Positions 1-19,135 of a DNA stretch of 64,000 nt are shown here, one piece after another. A program made the translations under genes and the position numbers. The notes under the pieces are model-generated. The model was not told the origin of the DNA and did not search any database. It worked only from the letters and a program-made list of their open reading frames with translations. Origin of the DNA: Coniella vitis (lineage: Eukaryota > Ascomycota > Sordariomycetes > Diaporthales > Schizoparmaceae). The DNA lies in assembly GCA_011317545.1 (NCBI GenBank), contig WUJK01000007.1, positions 372,001 to 436,000 of the forward strand, in the 5' to 3' direction. How positions within the stretch are numbered: the stretch's first letter is position 1; each line of letters starts with the position of its first letter.

Positions 1-2505
<2,505 letters not shown>

Positions 2506-2542
2506 TTTATCGAGTTATCGTATATAGTTATCGTATATATCG

Positions 2543-2574
<32 letters not shown>

Positions 2575-2576
2575 AT

Positions 2577-2597
2577 AGCGTATCCGGGCTCATAACC
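2577..2597 (-). other. Copia primer-binding site matching initiator tRNA-Met anticodon arm
   Basis: The plus strand here contains gggctcataacc, the anticodon-arm sequence of eukaryotic initiator tRNA-Met, directly next to the LTR. The element strand is therefore complementary to the middle of the tRNA, not to its 3' end. Drosophila copia is known to prime from such a 5' half-tRNA-Met fragment; applying that here is inference. The plus-strand copy has the same site at 5770-5790 with one G-to-A change. Confidence 0.75.
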
Positions 2598-3230
2598 TGT
2601 TGGAGGTTATAATATATAATAGTAAAGAGGATCGAGGGGATTAAAGAATAAAGAAGAGGGTTGATAGTAGTTATATTATATCGAAGTGCTTGCTTGACTT
2701 GCTTCTTACTATCTATCTTTAAGTCGGAAGGAATCCCTATATTTATAGTTATTCTTAAGCTATATTCTCGAATCTTCTTTTAATTGATTTATAATATTGA
2801 TTATAAATGCGTATTATTTAGTTATTCCAGTTGGTAAGGACTGGAGAGATATATTCTTCCGCGTGGCGAGTATGGCAAGTGATTACGCGGCTTGAAAGAT
2901 TCGAGTATCTTCTAGCACCTTCTGCTGACGTCATTGCTTACGTAATCAACCCTATATATTTTATTATAGTATATAGATATATACCCTATACTGATTATAA
3001 ATATATTAGTTATAGCTTATATACCCGTCTAGTTATTAAGATATTAGCGAAAGTTATTTAAAAGTATTTAAAAGATTTTAAATTCTTCTGCTTTCTTTTG
3101 CTTATTTTAAGCTTATTTGGGTAGTTATATAGCTATAACTTTAGTATATAGGCATATTATAGTGTTATAGTTATAAAATAGATATTTTATATTACGTAAG
3201 CATTCTTATATATAGTTATATAGTCTTATA
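2598..3230 (-). repeat. Copia 5' LTR, type B
   Basis: 633-bp LTR. In plus-strand reading it begins tgttggagg and ends agtcttata, so the element strand reads TA (from TG by RIP) to CA. It is nearly identical to the solo LTR at 15273-15909 and shares both ends with the shortened LTR at 10743-10970. Small open frames in it are incidental. Confidence 0.9.
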
Positions 3231-5153
3231 CTAAGCTTATAAAATAGCTATTTACGGGGGTCTCTTCCCGGAAGCGGGTTTATAATAATATCCGTAATTA
3301 TATACCGCCGGCTAGCTTATAATAGCGTTTATATCTCGACCCGTTTATTATACCGCCTCCGGAGAGTTTTAACCCCGATATAATTAGAGATTCTACCCCT
3401 TTAGCGGATAAGGCGGAGGATAATAATAATACGGTTATAATCTTTAGCTTTTAAGGGGGCTTAATTATTATTATCTACCCTATATATAAATAGGATATAT
3501 CCTTCTAATAGCTAGGGGGCTTTTCTTATAATCGCTTAAGTAAATATAAGGAAGAAATAATCTATTTATATTATATTATTTATATTTTATACTAAGTAAG
3601 GAGTAAATATTATATAAGTTTAGGAATTATTTATAATATATAATACGAAAACTTTAAAGTACTTTATTTATAAGCTATTCTCGCCGGTAGATAATTAGAA
3701 AAGGGATTCGATAGCCGGTTATAAGGAGAGGAGGTAAGAATTACTTAATAATAGGCCTTAGGTCCTAATATATATATAACGGGGCTATAAGCTATATATT
3801 ATATAAAAACGGCCTTTAATAATAAGGGAGGGATTTTAGCTAAAGATATTAAAGATCCTATTAATTAATATTTATCGGGTATTCGGGGAAGATATAATAT
3901 TAGTTTATATGTTAAATAATCCCTTTATATAAAGGTAGGTAACTAAAGGTAATCTAAATATAATTTATACTTTTTATAAGCCGGGTATATTTAATAAAAG
4001 GGGTAATAATTAAGTTAAGAATTAGGTATTATTTAAAGATATATTTTTATAAATACCCCGGGTATCCTAATATATATTAAAGGCGGGATTTTAAACCTTA
4101 TCTTCTCGAATATTATAAATATAGCTATAAAGATAACTTCTAGCCTATATACCGGCTCTAATTATAAAACCCTTATTATTATTATAAGTAATAGCCCTTT
4201 ATTATCTTAGAAATAGTTAATACGGCTATAAATAGCTTTATAATCCTTCCCGGCTTTTAAAGGCATTTTAAAGGTAAAGCTAATAAATATACCGCCCTTT
4301 TCTTTAATAGAAGCCCGGTTTTTCTAAATAAATAGATAATCCGCTTAAATTACCTCTAAGGAAGAGCTTTAAAAATAATAAAATAATAATTATAACCCTA
4401 TTCCTAAGCCCTTTAATAGGATAATAGGGTAAAAAAAGGCTTACCGGGTATATATTAGGGCTTAATATAATTATTAAGTATATTTAAGGGAGTTTTAAAT
4501 AGCTAGGAATACCTTTAAAGGGGCTATCTAAATATATTATTAGACCTTCTAATAGGATAGGATTAATATAACAGCTTTAAATATAAATATCTTTAGGATA
4601 GAGGGGTAATATAAGCTAGCTATATTATTATAAGCTCTCTTATTATAGGTAAAGGACGGGATATTATATAAGGACCCGGTTAGGACGGTAAGCTTATTAT
4701 AAGATAACATCTTATAGCGGTTCTTTAAAGATGATAATTTAATTAAAAACCTGCTTAAGGGCTAGAACTCCTCTAAAGCCTTTTTCTAATAGGGATATAT
4801 AGCTATATTTAAGGAGGTTAAGGAGTATATTATCCGAATTAAATCTACCTCTTCCGGGGTAAATAGCGCCTTAATAACTCTATTAAAGGAGTATTAGGAT
4901 AATATAAACTTTCTTCTAATATAGCTTTATAATTATTACCTTATTATAGGGTATTTGCCTTAGTCTTAACGCTATACTAAGGTATTAATATATTTTAAGC
5001 TAGGAAAGAGGAATATAAGTAGCCTTAGGTTATATAGGCTTATCGCTCTCCTTTTTACCTTTTTTAAAGGGCTAAAAAGGCTAATTATATATAAGCTTTC
5101 CTAGATCCTATTTATTAAAGGGGTCCTTAACCCTTAGTATTATAAGGCGCTAC
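3231..5153 (+). mobile_element. LINE fragment L3 (ORF1 end, endonuclease, start of RT)
   Basis: Collinear with 14121-14902 plus 16174-16844 plus 25137-25604 of LINE L1, but without the insertions that break L1. It therefore shows the empty sites: the solo-LTR site near 4000-4010 and the L2 site near 4660-4685. Heavily RIP-mutated; the endonuclease motif GDFN of other copies reads GNLN near 3950. Both ends abut Copia LTRs of opposite orientation. Confidence 0.85.
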
Positions 5154-5769
5154 TATAAGACTATATAAAGCGCTTACGTAATATATAAGAGAGTCTATAA
5201 TATAATAATATACTATAATATATATATATACTAAGTTATAGCTATATATATACTCTAATAAGCTTGAAAAGAGCTAAAGAAAGTAAAAGAGCTTAAAGAA
5301 CGCTAATTCGTCTCTTTTAACAAACTTTCTTTAATATCTTAATAACTAAACGAGTATATAAGCTATTACTAATATAATTATAACTAGTATAGAGTATAAA
5401 TATATATACTAATATAAAATATATAACGTTGATTACGTAAGCAATAACGTCAGCAGAAGGTTCTAGAAAGTACGTAGACTTTTCAGGCTACGTAAACCTT
5501 CACCACCACTTTGCTACTCGGCAGAATATATTATTCTACTACCTAATAATAGGAATAACTAAAGATACGGATTTATAATATATATTATAAATTAAAGAAT
5601 AGAAGGCTCTCGAAGATAGCTATAGAATAACTATAAATATAACTATTCCCTCCCGACGAAAGGAATAGCAATAGAAGCAAGCAAGCAAGCACTTCGATAT
5701 AATATAACTACTATTAACCCTCTTCTTTAGCCCCTCGATCCTCTTTATTATATATTATAACCTCGAATA
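5154..5769 (+). repeat. Copia 5' LTR, type A start with type B-like end
   Basis: Starts tataagacta and ends cctcgaata. The first ~530 bp match the type A solo LTR at 14903-16168, while the last ~80 bp (cacttcgatata onward) match type B LTRs. It looks mosaic. Confidence 0.8.
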
Positions 5770-5789
5770 GGTTATAAGCCCGGATACGC

Positions 5790-5790
<1 letters not shown>
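5770..5790 (+). other. Copia primer-binding site
   Basis: ggttataagcccggatacgc: the complement of the initiator tRNA-Met anticodon arm, with one G-to-A RIP change relative to the minus copy. It directly follows the 5' LTR. Confidence 0.7.
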
Positions 5791-5826
<36 letters not shown>

Positions 5827-5850
5827 CGATATATACGATAACTTGATAAA

Positions 5851-10424
<4,574 letters not shown>

Positions 10425-10511
10425 AAATAATATATACGCTTTAAGAAGCTTTACAAGCAAAAGCGTCTAAATAAGTACTTAAAATAAGCTTTACGAGCAT
10501 AAGTACTATCA

Positions 10512-10514
<3 letters not shown>

Positions 10515-10544
<30 letters not shown>
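10515..10544. repeat. (TA)n run
   Basis: Pure TA dinucleotide run in the Copia 3' untranslated region. Similar TA runs lie in the leader regions at 2541-2575 and 5790-5822. Confidence 0.9.
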
Positions 10545-10548
<4 letters not shown>

Positions 10549-10610
10549 TAAATATACTATATATACCGGTAATAATAAATATAAATATGAATATAAAATC
10601 GATCGATATA

Positions 10611-10662
10611 ATGTAATATAATATAATATAATATAATATAATATAATGTAATATAATATATA
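10611..10662. repeat. Pentanucleotide (ATAAT)n repeat
   Basis: About ten units of ATAAT, two of them changed to TAATG, between the Copia RNase H stop and the polypurine tract. Confidence 0.9.
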
Positions 10663-10742
10663 CTACCTAATAAGCTTTACGAGCAGGGTAATAATATCTT
10701 AATAACTAATTCATTTACTCCTATAAAAGAATTACGGGGGAG

Positions 10743-10970
10743 TATAAGACTATATAACTATATATAAGAATGCTTACGTAATATAAAATATCTATTTTAT
10801 AACTATAACACTATAATATGCCTATATACTAAAGTTATAGCTATATAACTACCCAAATAAGCTTAAAATAAGCAAAAGAAAGCAAGCAAGCACTTCGATA
10901 TAATACAACTACTATTAACCCTCTTCTTTAGCCCCTCGATCCTCTTTATTATATATTATAACCTCCAACA
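10743..10970 (+). repeat. Copia 3' LTR, type B with internal deletion
   Basis: Starts tataagacta right after the polypurine tract and ends cctccaaca. It matches the two ends of the 633-bp type B LTR but lacks about 400 bp between aaaagaaagc and aagcacttcg. The junction lies in an agcaagc repeat. Confidence 0.85.
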
Positions 10971-12183
10971 GATATTACTAAATATATTTAGTTCCTTCTT
11001 AAACTTATTATAATAATATATCCTATTATCTATAGAATCCTATTATATTATATCCTAATCTATTATATCCCTTATTTTCTTAAGTATTAACTATTATTAG
11101 ATCCTTCTCTATAAGCTATTAAGGTTTATTATATCCTTTAATAGCTATTATTATAACTCTCCTCGATTTAGAGATATATATAAATTCGTTTAAGCCCTTA
11201 TTATCTAAGTATCGCTTAATAATTAAATCTAATTCTATACCTTTAATTATAACTATTCCTTAGATATCCGCTTTATCCTATAAAATATAGTTATTAATTT
11301 AATCGATTTAAAGATTTTCCTTTCTTAATTATAATATACCTAAAATTAGTTCGTATTATATAATATCCGTAGTATTAAAGTTTATTAATATTATATATTT
11401 ATAAATTATAACTAATAATTAATTAGATTTTATATCGATAACATTATATCTATAAGCGATTTTTATACCTTTTATAATACTAAGTTTATAAGGTTTTATT
11501 TTCTTCTTCTAAGGTATTTATTCTCTATTAATAATACTTAGGGATATAAAGTTTTCTTATACTCCGCTATCTAGGAATACCGTATAATATTTATTATTAA
11601 TTTATATTACGATTTTTAAATATTCGTATATCGAGCTATCTATTATATAAAAGGACTTTATTATAAGTCTTAATCGCTTCTTATCCCTTATAAATAATCT
11701 TTACCTTTTAGGTCCTATTATTCTTATTATACTCTAAGGGCTATTATTTATACTAGGTTTTTAGCTTATTATATTCTCTATTATATATATATTATAGCTT
11801 ATTATTATAATTACGCTTAGTCTTCTTCTTCTATATATAGAGTTTATACTCCGGGTTAGCTATCCTTAATATTATAATAGATATACGTTTTATCCGCTAA
11901 GTATTCTATATAATGTACGCGCTTATAAAAGCTATAATATATAAGTTCTATATATACGAGTTTTATAAGCTTTTCCTTTATCTTTATTTATATATTCTAT
12001 ACTAATTAAATGCTTTTTCTTATATATAGAGTATATACTAAGGTATTATATATTAATATTATTATAACTATCGTATAATATATTTATAGGGGTATTCGAG
12101 TATTAAGCTAATATTAGCTTAATTTCCTTTCTTCTTAAATATTATCTAATACTTATTATTATCGTTATTATAAGCGATAATAT
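10971..12183 (-). mobile_element. Gypsy element G1, left fragment (gag end and protease region)
   Basis: Collinear with 54965-56185 of the complete Gypsy element G3 in the same orientation, covering the end of gag, the protease and the start of the RT spacer. Its left end is cut by the Copia 3' LTR. Its right end stops exactly at the LINE L1 5' end, with tataagcgataatat at 12169-12183 repeated at 38017-38031, where G1 resumes. RIP is near-saturating. Confidence 0.85.
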
Positions 12184-12566
12184 ATCCTTCCCGATACTTT
12201 TCTCGTATACGCCTGCTTTTATTAAGGGTGCGTACGGTTTTGCTAATAATTTACTAATATCTAACCTATTTATATATAGGCAAATACGGTCGCGGGATAG
12301 CCTCGCAGAAGGCCCTACCTACGGATGCGATATAGGGCGGCTCGTTGCCGCCTAAGGGACTAATACCTAGGACGGATACTAGTTTTATTACGGATTCGAT
12401 TTACTCCCCTATATAGCAGAAGAGGCACCGCGGCACCGCGCTATAATTATAGGAGGATACTACTATTCGTTAAGATAACCCCCTTGCCCCTAATACGGTT
12501 AGGACCCTCCTTATAGGCGTATACCGTATATTTATAGCTCGGGAGACGGTCCTACTAGTAGTAGAT
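12184..12566 (+). repeat. LINE 5' monomer 1 (383 bp)
   Basis: Tandem unit starting atccttcccgatac and ending gtagtagat. It is followed immediately by a second copy; L2 has only one. The unit retains many CpG. Confidence 0.88.
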
Positions 12567-12947
12567 ATCCTTCCCGATACTTTTCTCGTATACGCCTGCT
12601 TTTATTAAGGGTGCGTACGGTTTTACTAATAATTTACTAATATCTAACCTATTTGCATATAAGTAAATACGGTTACGGGATAGCCTTATAGGAAGCCCTA
12701 TCTACGGATACGATATAGGGCGGCTCGCCGCCGCCTAAGGGACTAGTACCTAGGACGGATATTAGTTCTATTACGGATTCGATTTACTCCCCTATATAGT
12801 AGAAGAGGCACCGTAGTACCGCGCTATAGTTATAGGAGGATATTATTACTTGTTAAAATAACCCCCTTACCCCTAGTATAGTTAGGACCCTTCTTATAGG
12901 TATATACTATATATTTATAGCTCGGGAGATAATCCTACTAGCGGTAA
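12567..12947 (+). repeat. LINE 5' monomer 2
   Basis: Second tandem copy with scattered C-to-T and G-to-A differences from monomer 1. It leads into ORF1. A promoter role like that of mouse L1 monomers is inference only. Confidence 0.86.
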
Positions 12948-12954
12948 ACGAAAC

Positions 12955-14390
12955 CCTAAGAAAACTAGGTAATACCTTTAAAGGCCCTTTATAGAGCGAG
13001 GAATATCTTTATATAGAGAGGGTATACTCCTAACTCCTAGCTATAGCTAGGTATAAGCTTGAAAATTTTTTATTAGACCCGGCTATTAGCCGGCTTATTC
13101 TAATATACCCGACTCCTCCCGTTATTACTTTATAGGTAATACTCTACCCCTAATAGCTACCTTTACCCGCTTAATACCCCTAATAGGGTTAAAGCTAGGC
13201 TACTGTTATAAGCGTAGCTATTAAGCTCCCGGCGGAGCCGGCTTATTATACTCGAAAATCCGGCCCCTAATATAGCCGGTAGTAGGGATAGGATATAAGG
13301 ATCCTCCTTAAGGCTACCCCTTATAATACGCTTATAGGCTTACCCCTTTAGGGACTTAAGCTAGGTATTTATACTCAGCTTTAGATCCCTATAACTAATA
13401 TAATAATAGTTATTAAAACCCCTACCGGTTAAGCTCTACGCTTTATTAGTAAGGAGGTTCGGGATAGGCTTTTCGCTAACCCTTTAAGGGATAAGCTATT
13501 AGAGCTAATATAAGCGTCTTTAGCAACCGTACTATAGACCTAGATTACCTATATAGTAACCGGGGTTCCGAGGGAGCTCTATAACCCCTTTACCTATTAG
13601 AGGGTTTCTCTTAAGGAATATATCCGAAAGGAGGCTATAGTATAGATAGGAGTCGAGCCTATTTCCTATAAGCTTTTTATAAATAGATATAACCCTATTA
13701 TAAGTATTATTACCTAGCTAATATCCTTTTTATATAAAGTATAACCCTTCTAGGTCTTTAACCTACCTTATACTTAGCTAATATAGAAGACGGAGAGGCT
13801 CTCTTTCTATATAAACGGCTATCTTAGCTACTATTTAACTAAGCGTTATATAAAGAGCAGGCGGTACCCTATTTATTCTAACGCCTAATATATTTAGGAA
13901 GGGGAGGTTTATACGCTTCCCCCTAAATATACTAATTATTATAAGCCGGTCCGCTCTAGCTACTTTAGCTATATTACCGCCCCTATAATAGTTAATAGGT
14001 AGCTTTATTATCCGTTTATCTCTAAGCTTAAGAGGATTAAGAATATAAATAAGGCCCGTTATAACGATATAAATATAGCTATAAATACTACTAATAGCTA
14101 GTAGGAGCTTTAACCCCCTACTAAGCCTATAAAGTAGCTATTTATTAAAGGCCCCTCCCGGAAGCGGCTTTATAATAATATCCGCGATTATATACTACCG
14201 ACCGGCTTATAATAGCGCCCGTAGCTCGACCCGGCTAATACGCCGCCTCTAAAGGGTCCTAGCCCCGCTATAGAGAGAGAGCCTACGCCCCCGGCGGATA
14301 TAATAAAGGACGATAACGATACGGTTATAATCCTTAGCTCCTAGGGGGGCTTAAATACTACTACTCCCCCTATATATAAATAAAATATAC
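12955..14390 (+). pseudogene. LINE L1 ORF1 (gag-like), RIP-damaged
   Basis: One long frame, interrupted mainly by TAG/TAA in Gln positions; stretches such as FISKEVRDRLFANPLRD and KTERLSFYINGYLSYYLTKR read as ordinary protein. In LINEs this first protein binds element RNA. No intact zinc knuckle is visible; Cys codons may have become Tyr. The same frame is present in L2 (minus, about 23300-24735) and its end in L3. The exact ORF1/ORF2 border is not resolved. Confidence 0.6.
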
Positions 14391-14902
14391 CCTTCCGATA
14401 GCTAAGGGGCTTTTCTTATAATCGCTTAAGCGAATATAGGGAAGAAATAATCTACCTATATTATATTATTAATACTTTATATTAAGCAGGGGGTAAACGT
14501 TATATAGGTTTAGGAGCTATATACGATATATAATACGAGAACTTAAAGATACCCTATTTATAAGCTTTTTTTACCGGTAGATAATTAGGGAGGGGATCCG
14601 ATAACCTATTATAAGGAAAGGCGGTAGGAGTTGCTCGGTAATAGGCCCCGGGTCCTAATATACGTACGATAGGGTTATAGGCTATATATAAAGTAGTAAC
14701 AGCCCCTTACTATAAGGGACGGACTCTAGCTAAAGGTATTAGGGGTCCTTTTAGTTAATATTTACCGGGCGCTTAGGGAGGATATAGTACTTAACTATAT
14801 ACTAAATAGTCTACTTATATAGAGATAGGTAATTAAGGGCGATTTTAATATAGTTTATACTCCTTATAAGCCGGATAAGCTTAATAAAAGGGGTAGCGAC
14901 CG

Positions 14903-16168
14903 TATAGGACTATAAAACGCTTACGTAATATATAAGAGAGTCTATAATATAATAATATACTATAATATATATATATACTAAGTTATAGCTATATATATAC
15001 TCTAATAAGCTTGAAAAGAGCTAAAGAAAGTAAAAAAGCTTAAAGAACGCTAATTCGTCTCTTTTAACAAACTTTCTTTAATATCTTAATAACTAAACGA
15101 GTATATAAGCTATTACTAATATAATTATAACTAGTATAGAGTATATATATATATACTAATATAAAATATATAACGTTGATTACGTAAGCAATGACGTCAG
15201 TAGAAGGTTCTAGAAAGTACGTGGACTTTTCAGGCTACGTAAGCCTTCACCACTACTTTGCTACTCGGCAGATGTTGGAGGTTATAATATATAATAGTAA
15301 AGAGGATCGAGGGGATTAAAGAATAAAGAAGAGGGTTAATAGTAGTTATATTATATCGAAGTGCTTATTTTTCTTGCTTCTTGCTATCTATCTTTAAGTC
15401 GGAAGGAGTCCCTATATTTATAGTTATTCTTAAGCTATATTCTCGAATCTTCTTTTAATTGATTTATAATATTGATTATAAATGCGTATTATTTAGTTAT
15501 TCCAGTTGGTAAGGACTGGAGAGATATATTCTTCCGCGTAGCGAGTGTGGTAAGTGATTACGCGGCTTGAAAGATTCGAGTATCTTCTAGCACCTTCTGC
15601 TGACGTCATTGCTTACGTAATCAACCCTATATATTTTATTATAGTATATAGATATATACCCTATACTGATTATAAATATATTAGTTATAGCTTATATACC
15701 CGTCTAGTTATTAAGATATTAGCGAAAGTTATTTAAAAGTGTTTAATTGAGAGATTTTAAATTCTTCTGCTTTCTTTTGCTTATTTTAAGCTTATTTGGG
15801 TAGTTATATAGCTATAACTTTAGTATATAGGCATATTATAGTATTATAGTTATAAAATAGATATTTTATATTACGTAAGCATTCTTATATATAGTTATAT
15901 AGTCTTATAGCAGAATATATTATTCCACTACCTAACAATAGGAATAACTAAAGATACGGATTTATAATATATATTATAAATCAAAGAATAGAAGGCTTTA
16001 GAAGATAGCTATAGAATAACTATAAATATAGCTATTCCCTCCCGACGAAAGGAATAGCAATAGAAGCAAGCAAGCAAGCAAGCACTTCTATTCAATATAT
16101 TATAATCAACCCTCTTCTATTCCCCTCGATCCTATTTACTTATATATTATATAACGTAACCTCCAATA
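14903..16168 (+). mobile_element. Copia solo LTR type A, itself interrupted
   Basis: LTR halves 14903-15272 and 15915-16168 (624 bp together) match the 5154-5769 LTR. The flanking duplication gaccg is perfect (14898-14902 and 16169-16173). No internal element sequence remains, so it is a solo LTR from LTR-LTR recombination. It lies in the LINE L1 endonuclease region. Confidence 0.93.
15273..15909 (-). mobile_element. Copia solo LTR type B nested in type A LTR
   Basis: 637-bp LTR from tgttggagg to gtcttata, nearly identical to 2598-3230. The flanking duplication gcaga is perfect (15268-15272 and 15910-15914), and the broken LTR reads through it. Confidence 0.95.
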
Positions 16169-16173
16169 GACCG

Positions 16174-16844
16174 GGTTAAAGACTAAATACTATTTAGAGA
16201 TATATTCTTTATAAATACCCCGGGCGTCCCTATATATATCTAAGGGGGGGTTTTTAACCTAGTCTTCTCTAATATTCTAAATACGGCTATAAAGGTTACT
16301 CCTAACCTATATATTAGCTCTAATTATAAGACCCTTATTACGATTATTAATAATAATCCTCCGCTCCCCTAGGAATAGCTAGTACGGCTATAGGTAAACC
16401 TATAATCCCTCCCGGCCTTTAAGGGCCTTCGAGAAATAGGGCTAATAGATATACCGCCCCTCTTATAGGTAAAGAGCCCGGCTTCTCTAGATAATTAGGT
16501 AACCCGCTTAGATTACCTTTAGGGTAGGGTCCTAAAGGCAGCGGGGCGGTAGCTATAACCCTATTCCCGAGCCCCTTAATAGGATAATAGGGTAGAAGAG
16601 GTATACTAGGCGTATATTAGGGCCCGATATAGTTATCGGATTTACTCGAGGGAGTTCTAGGTAGCTAGGAATACCTTCGAGGGGGCTATTCGAGTATATC
16701 GGCGAGCCTTTTAGTAGAGTAGGATCGATATAATAGCTTCGGATACGGATATCTTCGGAATAGCGGGGTAGTATAAGCTAGCTATACCGCTACGGGCTCC
16801 CCCGCTATATATAGGGGATAATATATTATATAAGAACCCTATTA
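16174..16844 (+). mobile_element. LINE L1, segment 2: endonuclease to start of RT
   Basis: Resumes the sequence broken at 14902 and is collinear with L3 (about 4010-4675). It ends in aagaaccctatta (16832-16844), one copy of the L2 target-site duplication, and continues at 25137. Confidence 0.87.
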
Positions 16845-16868
16845 TTTATTTATTTATTTATTTATTTA
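16845..16868 (-). repeat. LINE L2 3' tail (TAAA)n
   Basis: Six or so TTTA units on the plus strand, that is TAAA on the element strand. L1 ends in a related tail at about 37990-38016. Confidence 0.9.
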
Positions 16869-17665
16869 ATTAAATTAACGCCGGACTAGTTACGCTATTA
16901 TACCTTCCAAGAGGTATCTCGGCGTATATTACCTATCGTACTATTAAGGAGCGTATATATACCTACCTAGTATATATATTCGTAATATAACCCTAGCCCG
17001 AAGGCTGCTTTATAGCGTATTAGCTACGTCCTAGAGGCTAAATGCTCTAGAGATTAGTCTTAGAGTAGAGTTATATAATATTATTAGTATAGCCTATATA
17101 AAGCTACGTTTTTATTAGGTTAGCGTATTACCGTATAGTTACTAGACGTTAGATACCGGCCAAGACTAGTTCCGAAGCCGTAATATATATATACTATATA
17201 TCGATTATACTAGCGATAACCTTATTAGTATAATAGCCTAAGGGCGCTACGCTAGAGAGCTAGCTAGCTACTAAGCTACTAATATAGTATAAATATCCTT
17301 ATAATAGTATAAAGTAGTAGCTTAAGATATATTAGAGATATACCTTAAAGCGTCTGCTATTATTAATCCGTAAAAATACGCATCCTTTTACTAATAATAG
17401 CTAGCCCTTTATCTATAATTATAGATAATAGCTATTATAGCTAGTTATACCCCTATTATTATTAATAATAGGGGTATAGCGCTATCTACTATATTTCTCC
17501 TATATCTATTATAGCTTATCTAAACTCCCTTCTCCTCCTCCCTTCTCCTTCCTCCTTTCTTAATCTACTATATAGTAGTATAATAGTATTACTAACTATC
17601 GCCGCCGCCGTATTATACTCCCCTCTATAATCCTAAGTATAGTAACTACTATTACTACTATTATA

Positions 17666-19135
17666 ATGCCTCCTAAAAAAGGAAATAAGCGTATCTACCT
17701 TTTCTAATCGAATACTAGGATTTATAATAGTCTATTAACGTTTTAAATTATTATATAACTAAGTACGCTAAAGTGCGCCGTACTACGAATAGTACTAATA
17801 CCCGTATAGCTAAGAAACGTATAATACTCCTATTAATCTATATAAATTAGCCTAAGCTCTTATAAATATCGTATCTAACGCTATTATAAAGTAGTATATC
17901 CTTCCTATAAGATACCTATATAAATAGTATAATAAGTATAATATACTATACTAAAGCTAAGTTCTAATACTATTAATTAACTACTATTAATAAATATATT
18001 TACTAATAGAAACTAAAGCTATTAAGAAGGGCACCGCCCCTATAATATATAGCGTACTCCTATATAGCGCTATAAAGCCGATTATTAATATACTTAATAG
18101 TAATAACTACGTTTATAACGAAGATAAGGGCGATAAAGATATCCTATAGAAGGCCCTTAATAGTACCCTCGAGCTTAAGGACGAGGATAAGGGTAATACC
18201 GAGACTGCTAAGGATAGTATTAATAGCGAAGATAAGGTAGATTTACTCTAAGATAGTTAGGAATAAGCCGAAGATACCTCTAATAACGAGGAGCCTACTA
18301 CTAATATATATATTAGTAATAATAACGCCGAGGAGGACGATAAGGAGGCCTATTAGGATAAGGCTAACGATAATAGTAACTATATTACTAGTAGTAATAC
18401 TAATCGTACCTATATAGACGATAGTAGTAGTAGTAATAATAGTAGTAACGATAACGATATCGGTACCGCCCGTACTATTACCGCCGGTAATATTAGTAAT
18501 AAACGCCCTATACTTACCTCTACTCCTATTAGTACTCCTATTATTAAGAAGTAGCGTTCTATCGCTACTATTAGTAATAATAATACTAGGGTTAGGGCTA
18601 TTAAGATAGTAGCTCCTATTAAGGCTAACCCTTCTTATACTACCCGTACTATTAACGCTACTATTATTACTAATATTTAGCTTAAGGCTAAAACTAGTAA
18701 GAAGAAGATTAATATTACTAAGAATAAGGGTAAAGCTATTACTCTTATTACCCCTATTAAGTATAAGAAGATATAAAAGGCTAGCGAAGCTATTCTTAAT
18801 AGCCGTTATATCGTAACCTAGCGTAATATACCTTACGAGTAATATCTAATCTCGGTAATTACCGGTAAATTACTTAGCGATTATTAGGATATCGAGGGTA
18901 ATACCCGCTACTAGCGCTATTAGTATAAGGGCTATACCCTTTTAACTAACTACCTAATAACCGTTAGCTACTAGTTATATAATGCCTTATAGGAGGGTAA
19001 GGATAATGCCTCCTATTATACTATTATTCGTATAGCTAAGGAGGCTTACGATAAAGTATTAGTAGAGGGTTTTACCGAGTCGTTTAATAAGTCGGAGGAG
19101 GAGGTAGAGCCGGTTATATAGCTTTAAAAGCGCTC
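17666..19135 (+). pseudogene. Antisense reading frame in the 3' part of LINE L2, function unknown
   Basis: On the strand opposite to the LINE enzymes, an ATG at 17666 starts MPPKKGNKRIYLF. A clear long frame runs from about 18171 to 19135. It is Asp/Glu/Ser/Asn-rich, then Thr/Pro and Lys-rich (KAKTSKKKINITKNKGKA), then a more ordered part (LISVITGKLLSDY). Its only stops are TAG/TAA at Gln-like positions. The two parts are in different frames, so an intron or frameshift lies between. The same frame is kept in L1 (minus, about 37220-35841, continuing 28229 downward). On the LINE sense strand this region translates into unlikely hydrophobic runs. I do not recognise the protein; a chance open frame in RIP sequence is possible. 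Confidence 0.4.

Larger units (their letters stand above)
12184..14902 (+). mobile_element. LINE L1, segment 1: 5' monomers, ORF1, start of endonuclease
   Basis: The 5' end of a plus-strand non-LTR retrotransposon inserted in G1. It starts atccttcc, the same base as full-length copy L2. It contains two tandem 5' monomers, an ORF1 frame and the start of the EEP endonuclease, with motif GDFNIVYTPYK at about 14836-14868. It is interrupted at 14903 by a solo LTR and continues at 16174. Confidence 0.87.

Noticed and set aside
2831..3061. Small frame, repeated at 15554-15736
   Set aside because: Lies antisense inside Copia LTRs; repeated only because the LTR is repeated.
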